64,000 nucleotides of DNA from Anaeramoeba flamelloides (lineage: Eukaryota > Metamonada > Anaeramoebidae): positions 6,539,001 through 6,603,000 of the forward strand of contig JANTQA010000015.1 of the NCBI GenBank assembly GCA_027625915.1, in the 5' to 3' direction. The position numbers and the translations under genes were made by a program. Under the pieces are notes generated by a model. It was given only the letters and a program-made list of their open reading frames with translations. It ran no database searches and was not told where the DNA came from. This document shows positions 49,575 through 60,540 of the stretch, one piece after another. Position 1 is the first letter of the stretch, and each line of letters starts with the position of its first letter.

Positions 49575-49786
49575 CATTATCAATAGGGATCTATTCTATA
49601 GTTCTTTCAAATCAGTTCCACCCACAAATACATTTACACGAAAACCGCGATGACGATTCAATACATGAACTCGTGAGCGTGAGAAATACTATAATAGAAC
49701 AGTTCTTTAACTTCCTATTATAGGTCGATGACCGCTGTCTTGGTTTTTAGAATTTCCTCGACGGAGAGTTTATGTAAACTGAACGG
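49575..49786 (+). ncRNA. U3 small nucleolar RNA
   Basis: U3 guides early cleavages of pre-rRNA in the SSU processome. The segment has all family landmarks in order. Box A: AGGGATCTATTCTATAGTTC (49585-49604), against GGGATCATTTCTATAGT in human U3. Box C': ACCGCGATGACGA (about 49643-49655). Box B: GAGCGTGA (49675-49682), identical to human. Box C: GTCGATGACC (49724-49733). Box D: CTGA (49779-49782). The bases flanking C' and D pair (AACCG with CGGTT), forming the expected C'/D stem. The length, about 212 nt, is close to the 217 nt of human U3. A run of 17 T follows immediately, as a polymerase III terminator would, though T runs are common here. G+C content is visibly higher than on either side. 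The 5' end is uncertain by about 10 nt. Confidence 0.92.
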
Positions 49787-49803
49787 TTTTTTTTTTTTTT
49801 TTT
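49787..49803 (+). terminator. T17 run directly after U3
   Basis: Seventeen T begin at the first base after the closing stem of U3. This would end polymerase III transcription, as at plant U3 genes. In a genome full of T runs the placement could be coincidence. Confidence 0.45.
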
Positions 49804-51275
49804 AAATTTCTTTTGTTCACACCAAAATAACTTTTCTTACAAGTAACAAAAAGTTTAAGAAAACTTATGAACATTTGCATTGAAAAATACCATCGATGAA
49901 AATAATCCCTGAACAAGATTTTTAATTGTGAATCTTGGTGAAATTATTGTGTAAATGTATTAATGAAGATTCTTAAAAATCAAATCCTTTTTTTGTTAAT
50001 GAATCAAAATTTGAAAATTAAAACTCACCACTTATTAGAATGATGGCTAATGAAATTGTACTTTCTTAAAACGACCAATTCAATCAATTAAAAAACAAGA
50101 ATAAAAAATATCATTTTCCAAATCTCGAAAAAATTCGATTGTTTTTCCAAAATAAGTAGATCTATCAAGTTTATCAAATAGTTACCAAAGTATTCTATAG
50201 ACGCCCCGATTTAATGGACTTTAAGTGGGTTTGTTTCCTAAGTTAATTTGAAGTTTGGTTATAAAAAATAGGATTTGATTTTAAATATTAACAATTACAC
50301 AACAATTTTACTAATATCAACAATTAAAAATCTTGTCTGGTATTATTTGCATGTAAGGTATTTTTTTCGTGACTAAAATTAAAAAATTTTTTTGTACAAT
50401 TTCCCTTTTTTAAATCTTTTTTCTGAGAAAAATAATACGTGCCTCTAAAATATAATCCCTGTTTTAATAAATATAATAAGTGCTGATTTTTCATCTTGTT
50501 CCAATAATACAGTTAATTCACCATCCAATAGTATATCTAAGTTCAAATCAATTTTGAAAGTGAAATTCTTTGATATATTCAGTATAATTTAAATTAGGAA
50601 TTAAATTTGTTTTATTATTTTTTTGTAATATTCTCAATTTTTTTGTTTTTTTGATATATAAACAATTTTTCTAAATATTAACTCTATTTTTAGAGATAAA
50701 TATTCCAATTTGATCTTTCATTTTGAGAATGTATTTGTAAATAATATAACTTTAAGAGAACAATACCATATTTAATTAGAGTTTATTGTTAGTTTCTTTA
50801 ATTGATTTATCTATTAGGTCTTCTTTCACAAAAAAAAAAAAAAAAACTCACTTTTTATTTTGAAAGACAGATTAAACTTTTTTGTAAGTATTATTTTGAC
50901 TCTAGAAACCTCATCTTTAAAAACTATTTTTGAAAAAGAATATTATGAATACATATGAATTTTTAAAGTTTTTTCAACTTTAAACCAACAAATTATGCTA
51001 TTCATAATTGGTAAAAAAATTTCCAAAATGAAAAATTCAGCAAATAATTTTTTCGAAAGTTTATGGGAATTTTTAGACACGTTTTATGAATATATGGTGT
51101 ATCAATATAGAGAAATTGAATAATTAAAATCTATTATTTATTAAATATATTAATTTTTTTATAAAATATGGAAATGGGATATATTCTAGTTTATAATATC
51201 GATCAAAATATTAAAATGTAAAAATCAAAATAATTAAACAAAAGATCAAGAAATAATAAATAAAAAACATTTATC

Positions 51276-51843
51276 TTTTTTTTTTTTTTTTTTTTTTATT
51301 GATTAGGAAGTGTAAAATTTTACACTCTGAGTGCCCTTTTACTTAAATTCCTTTTCAGGAATTTAAGCGTAAAATCATAGATTCTACGATTATTAATTAA
51401 TGAAAATAATTTTAAGCTTTCACCGTTTAAAATTATTTCATTAAAATTTAATTCTTTTAACTTTTTCATTTAAAAATATCAATCTATCTTTTATATAGGA
51501 AGGACACACCCATAAAGAGTGATCAATATTTTCTATTATCTCTTTATGTTCATATTTTAAACATAAAGGACAAAATTTATTTGAGTTTTTATTCATTACA
51601 TAATAATATCTATTTAAGCAGTTAGTAAATGCTCTGAATTTTAGAATTGTTGAGCTTAATGGGTAACATAAGTATTTTTGATTAGTAAATATTTTTTTTT
51701 GATTTTTAATTATTTTAAAATATTCTTGTACTTTCCAGCTGGTGGAATTTAACAACTCATTATAATTATAATTATAAATTTCGTTTTTAAGAAGTTTTAA
51801 ATTCTTTGAATTCCAATTAATTTTATTGTTAATTATTTGGTTA
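51276..51843 (-). mobile_element. 5'-truncated LINE (non-LTR retrotransposon) insertion
   Basis: In reverse orientation it ends in 22 A (51276-51297 as T). It is flanked by a 14-bp target-site duplication AAAAAACATTTATC (51262-51275 and 51844-51857), the hallmark of target-primed reverse transcription. The 568-bp insert carries the last 134 codons of a reverse-transcriptase protein and a 3' untranslated tail with two successive hairpins, AATCGTAGA/TCTATGATT and CTTAAATTCC/GGAATTTAAG. It lies inside X4. The open frame and clear duplication suggest a fairly recent event. Confidence 0.9.
51441..51843 (-). CDS. C-terminal fragment of a LINE reverse-transcriptase protein
   Basis: About 134 codons remain. 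The diagnostic part is LKFRAFTNCLNRYYYVM, then CPLC, then ENIDHSLWVCPSYIKDR, the Cys-Cys-His-Cys zinc-binding region (zf-RVT type) found after the reverse transcriptase of many non-LTR elements. The polymerase and endonuclease domains are absent because the copy is truncated at its 5' side. The frame of the insert is uninterrupted. The annotated-looking start upstream (near 51887) belongs to the surrounding X4 sequence, not to the LINE. Confidence 0.8.
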
Positions 51844-52189
51844 AAAAAACATTTATCTTTTGATCTTTTATATAATATTTCAATCAATTACTTCTTTATT
51901 CCCGAATTTTAATGTTAATTTCTTAATGGGGAAACTTTGAAGTGAATTTTTTGAGAAATAAATTACTATCAATTAATAAATAATCTTCGAATAAATTATA
52001 ATTTATATTTTCTTTGAATTGGTGTAATTTTTTATAAAGAAAATAAGAATTATTTAAAATTTATCTTCGGGGATAAAGGTTTATTAGAGTATTTCGTTTG
52101 ATTTTATAATTATTTATTTTCCATTAAAACGAGAAAAAAAATAATTTTAAATCTAATTAAAATTTTTTAGAAATTTTTATTTTGGGTTG

Positions 52190-52600
52190 AATCTTTCTAT
52201 ATATTCGGAAGAAGAGTTCGAAAGAAAAATGATTAAGTGGTTACTTTTATATACTGATTATACCAAAACATGAAAGTATGCGTAACTTGAAAATAAAAAC
52301 AGAAAAAGTAAAAACAAAAAGACCAAGGGTTGATGTAAAATAATCAAAAAAACACAAGAAATTAAAACAATAAACACTATGCCAAATCAACATCCAAAAT
52401 CAACTATCAAAATTATTAAATCAACCAAAAGTATCGTGAATTTGATTTTTTGTTCCCGCAATTAAAGATAGAATTTGGGTTTTTTTATAGATTTTTTAGT
52501 AATTGCTACTTATATACCCTTTTAATAAAATCTTTTTTTTTCTGCCTTTTTCTTTTTTTCTTGTCAATTTTGAATTTTTGGGGTTTTTCTACTTACCATA
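52190..52600 (+). repeat. S-family SINE-like repeat, copy S4, 3' truncated
   Basis: It has ATCTTTCTATATATTCGGAA, then TAAGTGGTTACTTTTATATA and GCGTAACTTGAAAATAAAAA, followed by the T-rich middle. It lacks the hairpin tail. It abuts the broken right side of X4. Confidence 0.65.
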
Positions 52601-54328
52601 AAGAAAATTAGAATATATATTTACTTGAAATAATTTAAACTACATTTCACTGATGGATGCTTAACCAAAATGAAAAATTCAATTTTTTAAGATTTAACCA
52701 AACTTTGATTGTTTAGAAATAATAAAAAACAATAACCCCCTTGCAGAGTTGATATTTCTAAAAGAAATACATCTACAAAATATATTAAATTAAAAAAAAT
52801 ATAAAGAAAGTTATCTGGAACCTTCATTGAAGTTACGTGCAAAATTTCTCAATTTCTTTGCAAAAGTAAAATCGTTGACAATAAGACTTTTTAATTGTAA
52901 ATGTATGAAAATTTACAAGAAATTCTAATTCCTCAATTTTGTTAATGTTAATTTGGAGTTCTAACACTTTTTTTTTCAAATAGACCTTTTTTCAAAAAAT
53001 ACAAACAATATAAAAAAAAAAAAAAGCAAAAGGCAAAAAGCAATAAACAAAAAAAAAAAAAACTGTAAAATAGAAAAAATGATTGTGATCTAAAAATTTA
53101 AAATTATTTTGATTAGAATTCTGAATTAAAGGTATAGAAATTATTCTATTTATTCAATAAAAATAAGGTCACTTTTACTGGAAAAGAGTTTTGAATCTGT
53201 GATTTTGATATTAAATTCTCAAAAAGGAAATTTAAATAAACTTTGGTTCAGTCAAAGAGTATCTAAAAATAAACATTTTTTTCAAATATAAAATATTTTA
53301 TATAAAGAACCTTTGAAGATCAAATAAAAAATAAGATAGATAATAAATATAAAAGAATTCTTAATCTCCAGGTGAAATAAAACTAATAAATCAATTGATT
53401 TTCTTAAAAATTTTAAAACCCAAAATACTTAGGAGAGTAATTGAGAAAAACAACAATGTTCTTTTTGACCTTCAATTGAAGTCCAAATAAAATTCCAATA
53501 GATATCAAAAAGATTTCTCTACAATTATTTTCACACTTTCAATAACATTAGAATAACTGGTTTTTACTCAGTGACTATCGATCTTGCAATAAAAAAAAAA
53601 TTTTCAAATGAATTAGGTGTATAAAAAAAAATTAAAAAAAAAAAAAAAAACTGTTCAAAAATTATTTTAATTTTGAGAATTCCTAAAATAAACTTTTTCT
53701 TTTAGCCTCTGATCCAAACACTTTTGACACATGTAATTCATTCACAACAACTGGAACCCTTTGACTGGAAAAAAGCTTGTAAGAAATTGTTAATATGTTT
53801 TGACACTTATTCACTAATATAAAAATATCTAAAAATATTTCAGTGAAAAGTTTTCTTTTTTGAACCAAAAAAAAAAATACAAGAAAAAAATACAGTTTAG
53901 ATTCGAATTATTTCAATATTACAAATTCAAAAAAAAATGTAAAAATTCAAAAAAAATTTCTTTTATAATAACGAAATATTCCCAACTAAACTAATTTAGA
54001 ACATTTTTATATCTGAAAATCTAACAATCACTTTGTGGTAATAATTGGTTCTGGAATTGAAAAGAGAATAAAGAGTAATGGGCTCAATTGATTTTAATTT
54101 TAGATTTAAGATTTTAAAGAAGTAGAAAAACAATTAATAGAAACCCTCTAATTTTTTCTTATTTAATTTATTGTATTAGATTAATAATAAGAATTTTTTT
54201 TTTTTTTTTTTGTTTTTGTTTTGAGATAATAAATAATAATTGCAATTTTAAGTCGCAAATACATGAATTTGTTATTTATTATTAAAACAATAATAAATAA
54301 ATATATATATATATATATATATATCTAT

Positions 54329-55523
54329 TTAATCTGATTCCGATTCCAATTCCGATACTGATTCAGAATCCGAGTCAGATCTAGAAGATGAATCAGATAA
54401 TTGAAATTGCATGTTTGTTTTTGATTTCATTTTGTTTTCTTTCACAATTTGTTGAAATAAAAGATCGATTTCAAGATAATTATCATCGAGTTTTGCAAAA
54501 TTTCGGTGTTTTTTTGTATTGATATGCTCATCCAAATCTTTATATTTCATTCCACAAATTCTACAATTGCCACTCCCCTTTACAGGCTTTTTTTTAAATA
54601 TTTTTTTCGTTTGTTGTTTTTTCTTGAGCAGTTCTATGCTAAAGAATTTGTTTTTACCCCGAGATCTTCTTCTATAAAATCTTCTTGAACTTGGAACTCT
54701 AGCCTTTGAAAATTCTTTGCTTGAAGATCGGTATAAATAATAAACATCGTCAATAAGAATAAAAGGGTGACTGAAATGCTTTCTTAATTTTTTCAATCTT
54801 TGGTAATAATATGTTTCTCTCATTTTTGAAAGTTCTTTTTGCCTTTTTATTTGCTTTTTTTGTTTTTGATCTTGTATTTTCAGATTCTCTTTTTCAATTT
54901 TCTTTCTTTTTCTTTCCCTTTTCTCCATTTGATAAAGATCATCTATTATTAAGAAACGAGTATTTGAAATTTTTGGATATAAAAACAAGAGATCGAAATT
55001 TAATTGTATTTGATTGAGTTCCTGTTTTTTTTCTATAGACACTGAAAAGATCACTCTACTAACAAAAAAAAAAAAAAATAACACAAACTATTTAAGGTTT
55101 TTTTCTTTTTCTTTGTGTTTTTAATTTTTCCTTTTTTAAAAAGATCAAAATAAGGAATTTTTTTTAAAAGTGTACGTTTTTTAGAACAAACAGGAACCGT
55201 AAACAACAAAATTAAAAAACATTTTTTAAAAAGATCCAAATGAAAAGGAAAATAGTTCGTTTTTGACCTGTTTCTTTTCGGTTTTGTGGAAACCAAGAAA
55301 AAAAATTCATCTAAATTAACACCCAAAAGGTTGGTTGTTTACTTTTAAAAATAAAAAAAGAAAAAGTATAATTACTTTTGTTATTTTTCGTGCACTTTTG
55401 TTGAAGGTGATCGAATTTCTGGGTTTTTCTTGAATCGTTTTCAATTACAATATCTTGTTCTTGTTCTTTTTGGTTTTGTAAATTAGATTTTTTATTTTTT
55501 GAAAAGAGATTAAATTTGGACAT
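54329..55523 (-). CDS. DBF4: Dbf4-type regulatory subunit of Cdc7 kinase
   Basis: Dbf4 activates Cdc7, which phosphorylates the MCM helicase at replication origins. Near the C-terminus stands the Dbf4-type zinc finger: CRIC, KDLDEHINTKKHRNFAKLDD, with spacing C-X2-C-X9-H-X5-H exactly as in animal and yeast Dbf4. About 90 residues before it lies motif M, HFSHPFILIDDVYYLYRSSS, matching the PFI.VED....YRP Cdc7-binding motif. Earlier, SRVIFSVSIEKK and NTRFLIIDDLYQ look like the end of the BRCT-like motif N. The last exon runs 55058-54329. A first exon 55523-55376 (MSKFNLFSKNKKSN) with donor AAAA|GTAATT is likely; the exon(s) between are unresolved, so the first half of motif N was not located. 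The protein ends in an acidic Ser/Asp tail. Confidence 0.85.
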
Positions 55524-56076
55524 TCGAAGAGTTGTTAAAAAATGATAACTTGTATGACTTTTTTAAAATATTTTCAAAATGAATGGTATTTCAGATTTTA
55601 GGTTGCTGTTTATCTGGGCTTCTTATTTGAGTTCTGAATTGAAAAATTAATTGACCATTTTGGTGAGAAGATGTAGATTTTGAATCAGCAATATTCTTGA
55701 AAAAATGTAAATTTAATACCATTTTTAACGTTGAATTAATGGCTTTACAGTTAAAAGAGAATTTTAAACTTTGACCAATAATAAATTCAAACCAAAATGA
55801 AATTGTCATTGTAAAAATTGTAATACTGATAAATTCAAATTTAATGAAATTTTTAATTCAATTTCCCATTTTGTAATCTCAATAGATCAACTTTGAAAAC
55901 AACTTTAGAGTAAGAATATTTTAAGGAACAACCAATTTTACAAAGTTTCTCAATAATTAAGCTAATAGAATGCTTTATTTAAAGATTGTATAATAAAATT
56001 CGAAAAAAGGAAAATGAGTCAAAAAATTTTTACATATTTATTTGAATTTATCAATATCATTTTTTTTTTTTTCAGT

Positions 56077-57539
56077 TTAATGGATTAGCAACTACTAAGT
56101 AGAAGTCTAAGAACAAAGTATGTTGTAATTGGACCGAAATAAAATTCGTGTGACAGGGCTCAAATAGCTCTAAAAAATCTCAAAGTCAAGTAATAATATT
56201 TGTTGATCTCAACAATTAAAAATACATCCTTGTATTAGTTAAAAATCTCAATAATTTCAGAAAAAAATCCTCATTTCGACATAAATTAGAATGTTGAATC
56301 ATCAATATTCAGACTCCAAAGTTGTAAAATGTCTCTCTTAAATTTATTGTAATTAGTAGAGTAATAGTTAAAAAATTCAATAATTAATGAAAATTAAATT
56401 ATTATCAAAATAGATGTTTTTGACAAATTATTTATCAAATCTTGGAAATATATTGATGTTACAATTAACTTTATCAAAAGTGAAGCCAACTAATCAACAC
56501 TTAGGATTTTTGTGTCATCAATTATTGAGTTAAATCTTGAAATTAAAAAATCGAAAAAATAGTTACTTTTGGAAGTTCTAAAGATGAATTATTAAATACT
56601 ACACTACAAGGAAAATTTAAATACCAAAAATTAAAGTTAGCCAAAACTATAAATTGGATTTCAGTTATACTTCTTTTATAAATTATTTTAACAAAGTTAT
56701 CATAATTTTATGTAATAAAAAAGGGATAGCTATTAAACTTATGAAAATCTGAATACCCCCCTTTTCAAAAATACCGACTTTTGAAAAAAACACCTATTTT
56801 CAGGGTATTTTTTTATTGGAAAAAGTTGAAATGAATTAATTTTTGATTGAACATTAAGATTGAAAAAAGAATATATGTTAAAGCAATTTGCAGAAAACAA
56901 CTGGGAATGTATATAAAAACTCAAACATGGAAAAAAATAAAATGATAAAAAATATTCCAAAAACAGATAAAAAATCAGATTTTCAATTTAATTTAGCAAT
57001 AATTTTTGATTGAAATATTTTGTGCTATTTTCAAATTGAAAAATATGTTTCCTTTTAGACTATTAAAAAAAATACTTGAAAATTATCTCTCTACTAAGTC
57101 AATTAAAAAATTCAAAAATTTTACAATTAAAAATGAAAAAAATATTACTGAAAAATTTCATTTTTTTTTCAATTCCTATTAATATCTATTAAAGTTGTAA
57201 ACCCCATTGAAAATTGTTATGTATAATAATGTTTATTATATGAGTGTATTTCAAAAATACAAAATTTAGAGATTTTTTTTGAAAATATTTTCCTGGTAGT
57301 GTATCATAATATTATTTCGAGTTTATATTTTTGAACAGGGAAAAGGAATTAAAAAAAAATAATTTCCTCAAAATGAAATTTTTTATGGTGATCCTTAGTA
57401 AAAAATGTAATAATTTATTTACAATAAGTTTTATAATAGATTTTTTAAACTATTTGAGCCATGGTGAACTAGTTCCATTTATACCCAAATACAACATACT
57501 TTAATTATCGAGAAATCTATGATGGAGTTAATCCCTTAA
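56077..57539 (-). mobile_element. TTAA-ended element, copy B, carrying nested MITE E1
   Basis: The right end, read in reverse, TTAAGGGATTAACTCCATCA, matches the left end of copy A, and the left end TTTAATGGATTAGC matches the inverse of A's right end. Sub-terminal blocks (AAAGTATGTTGTA, CAAATAGCTCTAAAAAATC, ATTCAGACTCCAAAG) agree throughout. The total is 1463 bp. Without the 700-bp nested E1 the core is about 760 bp, equal to the core of copy A. Confidence 0.85.
56602..57301. mobile_element. MITE E1 nested in element B
   Basis: The terminal repeats CACTACAAGGAAAATTTAAA and (inverse of the right end) CACTACCAGGAAAATATTTT have TA outside both ends. It is 700 bp long with no coding capacity. About 300 bp of its left half recurs at 58195-58500. 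Confidence 0.8.
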
Positions 57540-57703
57540 GTCAAATTTTAGACAAAGATAAAACGAAACGAAAAAAAAAATTGTGAGTAGGACATTGAAA
57601 TTTTCACAAAAATTGGTCTAAATTTATAAAAATGGTTTAAGATTGAATCAAAAAATGTATTATTTGATACATATACCTGTGGTGTCTGGTAAATTGTATC
57701 GTT

Positions 57704-58172
57704 GTCAAAATAATGTGTGTAGAAAAGTTTAATCTATGATTCAAAATAAAAAGCGTGTTTCTTTGTTAGAGAAGACCTATACATCCACCAATCAAAGAAA
57801 CCAATAATAAACCATAATTAAATATGGTATTGATTTCTATAAGTTCTATTAGTTAAAAGAAAATTCAAAAAAAACACGATCGAATTAGAAAATTTATCTT
57901 AAAAAATCGAGTAAATTTTTAATAAAACATTTTGAGAATCATAAAAACAAAAAATATAATCAAAAAAAATGAGAATATTATAAAAAAATTTGAACAAATT
58001 ACATTCAGAATATAAATTTTACAGAAAATATGCAGGGATGTACTTTCAAAATTGAAATGAACTTAGGTATACTATTGGGTAGTAGATGTTATATTGGAAT
58101 CAGAAAAAAAAAAAAAAATAGATTATATTTTGAAATACAGATTATAGTAAAATGGTACACATTATTTTGATC
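57704..58172 (+). mobile_element. C/D-family inverted-repeat element, copy D
   Basis: 469 bp. GTCAAAATAATGTGTGTAG at the left mirrors GGTACACATTATTTTGAT at the right, and AAAGTTTAATCTATGATTCA mirrors TTGAAATACAGATTATAGT. The interior parallels copy C (36140-36612) in the same orientation. Confidence 0.8.
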
Positions 58173-58194
58173 CCTCAGTGCATGTAAAAAATTA

Positions 58195-58500
58195 ATTATG
58201 AAAATTAAAGTTAGCCAGAACTACAGATTGGATTCCAGTTATACATCTTTTATAAATTAGTTTTTTCAAAGTTATGAATATTTTCTGTAATTAAAAAATG
58301 ATAACTATTAAACTCATTAAGATTCTAAATATCACCCTTTTCTAAATTATAGACTTTTGAAAAAAAAACACCTATTTTTGAGGTATTTATTTTTGAAATA
58401 AGTTGAAATGAATGAATTTTAGATTGATCATTTGGTAAGAATCCAAATAAATGTTAAAAAAATTTGTAAAAAAAAACAAGGAATATCTATTAATACTCAG
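58195..58500 (+). repeat. Partial copy E2 of MITE E
   Basis: It repeats the segment 56620-56930 in direct orientation: AAATTAAAGTTAGCC, GATTCCAGTTATACATCTTT, ACTTTTGAAAAAAAAACACC, GAAATGAATGAATTTTAGAT. Both termini are missing. It lies just after copy D. Confidence 0.75.
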
Positions 58501-58738
58501 ACAAGTAAATATATATTAATACAAAATATAAGAAGATTTTCAAAAAAAAATTGACCAATTAAGACCTTAAATAATATTATTTAAGCAAATTAGGGTTTCG
58601 TTCATTGATCTAATTTATAAAAATATTTTTTTAAGAATTTTATTTTTTTTTTTGATATTTTTTTTATAAATATAAACTCTTATTTGAATTTTATTATTTC
58701 TCTTATTTCTTTTTCAAACAATCATTGTTGGTTGATTC

Positions 58739-59945
58739 TTAAGAGGGTAAGTACATTTTTCATTTTTTGAGTTTCACCATTTATGTGAAACTGAATTATT
58801 CAAATCATTTCTTTAGTCAAATACATTGATATTTTAATAAATACTAGAGTGGGATATATCCTAGTAGAAGATATTTTCATACCAACAAAAAAACGCAAAT
58901 CAAAAAAATGAAAAAATTGATCAAAAAAAAAAATAAATAAAAATCATTTATTACTCGATCTTATCTATAAAATTTGACACAATTACTTATTCTTTATTTG
59001 GTTTTATTTTTAATTCTTTATAAAAAAAATTATGTTTGGAAAATTTTTGAAAAACAAATTTCTGTTTATTTCTAAAGAATTTCCAAAATGAATTTAAAAC
59101 TCCTATTTTCATTTATTTCATCTAATTCTAGTTTTAGTTCAGAAAATCAGATATTTTTGTAATTTTTCTTGAGAATAAGGGTTTATTGGCCAAATTAGTT
59201 TGATTTTATAATTATTTATTTTCCATTAAAATGAGAACTCAAATAAATTCTGAATCTGATAAAAATTTGTTATTGAATTTCTCAATTATTTTGATTTGAA
59301 TCTTTTGTAACTGTTTTTTGATTCCAAGAATTCAACTCCTTGATTTTAATTTTTTTAATAGTATTCTTTGTTTTGACTTTGACTGATAGAAATATTTTAA
59401 AAAAGAATTTTGAAAGCAAATTTGTCACAAAAGGTTTTATAAAATAATAATAAATAGTAATGGGGCTAGAAATTCAAGGAAAAAAATAGTTTATATTCAT
59501 ACAAATTAAGAAGATAATAAAAACCAATCTTCGAAAATAGGCTTTTATCGTTTTTTTTTTTAATCATTCTTGATTTCAACAAATTTATTTGGAATGGTTA
59601 TCCTTCGTGTTTGGTCTTCTAAAAGAAAATATTTGTTTCAAATGCACACCTTTTCATGTATATTTTTTTGTTTTACTGTTTGATTAATTTCAATGGTTCG
59701 TATAAACACATCTCGAGATCCAAAACCAAATTTAATAAAACCAAAAATTTCATCAAAAAAAATGTTCAAAAAATTGAAAAATTTAAGATTCAACTCTGAA
59801 TTACTTTGATTCTTTTCACGAATAGACTAGTGGATGGTGTTTTGGTTCCAAAGTTTCAATATCTATTGGCACTCAAAAAATAATTTTCAGTAATGTTCAC
59901 ACAATTAAAATTTTTCAAAATGGGAAAATGTACTTACATCCTTAG
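58739..59945 (+). mobile_element. X-family element, copy X1
   Basis: 1207 bp. The left end is TTAAGAGGGTAAGTACATTT and the inverse of the right end CTAAGGATGTAAGTACATTT, so the terminal repeats share GTAAGTACATTTT. The whole element is mirrored by X2 at 62330-63550. No transposase frame is visible. Confidence 0.85.
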
Positions 59946-59990
59946 AAAAAAAAAAATGAATTTTATTTTTTTCCATTTTTTCTCTTTCAA

Positions 59991-60540
59991 AATCTTCTTT
60001 ATATTGAAAAGAAGGGTTACAAAGAAGAATCATCATCTATATACTTGCTGATAATTTGACACTGAATCACGAAAGTATGTGTAACTTGAAATTAAAAAAA
60101 ATAAGCAAAGGCTAAAAATGACCAAAGGTTTAAAGTAAATAAGATCAAAAAAAAAAAAAAAAGAAATTACAACAACAATAAACAATGAGCCCCCTGTGAA
60201 CATTCATGATCAATTATCAAATTACTAAATCAAAGTAGTATCATGGCTGTGATTTTTGGAGTCCTGAATTAAAGATAGCATTGGTCTTTTTTTTTTTTGA
60301 TTTTTTAACAATTGCTTCTTATAAACCCTTTTTAAAATTTCTTTTTTTATTTTTTCTTTTTTCCTTTTTCCACTTTTCTTTTCAATTTTTTGCTTTTACT
60401 TTTTAAACATAAAAAAAATTGGGTATGTCTTTCCCTTGAACAATCATGAAATATATGATTTTTCGCTTAAATTACCTTTGACGAAATTTAAGTAAAAGGT
60501 CATCTAGAGTGTAATTTACAATTCTTCCATCAATAAAAAA
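59991..60540 (+). repeat. S-family SINE-like repeat, copy S5
   Basis: 550 bp. It has AATCTTCTTTATATTGAAAA, TATACTTGCTGATAATTTG, TGTGTAACTTGAAATTAAAA, a T-rich middle, then the tail GCTTAAATTACCTTTGACGA with its inverse AATTTAAG and an end CAATAAAAAA. The tail is nearly colinear with the LINE 3' end at 51276. Confidence 0.75.

Larger units (their letters stand above)
51080..52189 (+). mobile_element. X-family element, copy X4, split by a LINE
   Basis: The left part has GGGATATATTCTAG and ATCAAGAAATAATAAATAAA as in X1. The right part resumes at TTTTGATCTTTTATATAATA and includes TTTGATTTTATAATTATTTA and TTTTCCATTAAAACGAG, again in X1 order. The two parts are separated exactly by the LINE insertion at 51276-51843. 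The right end is cut where the S4 repeat begins, at about 52190. Confidence 0.7.
49804..54328. other. Gene-poor stretch with LINE, X4 and S4 repeats
   Basis: No host exon is recognised. It contains the X4/LINE/S4 cluster (51080-52600), listed separately, and an (AT)n tract at about 54300-54324 just past the Dbf4 stop. Open frame 53683-53868 (-) is short and unsupported. Confidence 0.5.

Noticed and set aside
51858-51887. Start of the LINE open frame as first read (about 51887)
   Set aside because: These codons come from the surrounding X4 element and the duplicated target, not from the LINE.
55591-55809. Minus-strand frame of 72 codons upstream of Dbf4
   Set aside because: Ordinary residue mix but no recognisable domain, acceptor or partner exon; could not be supported.
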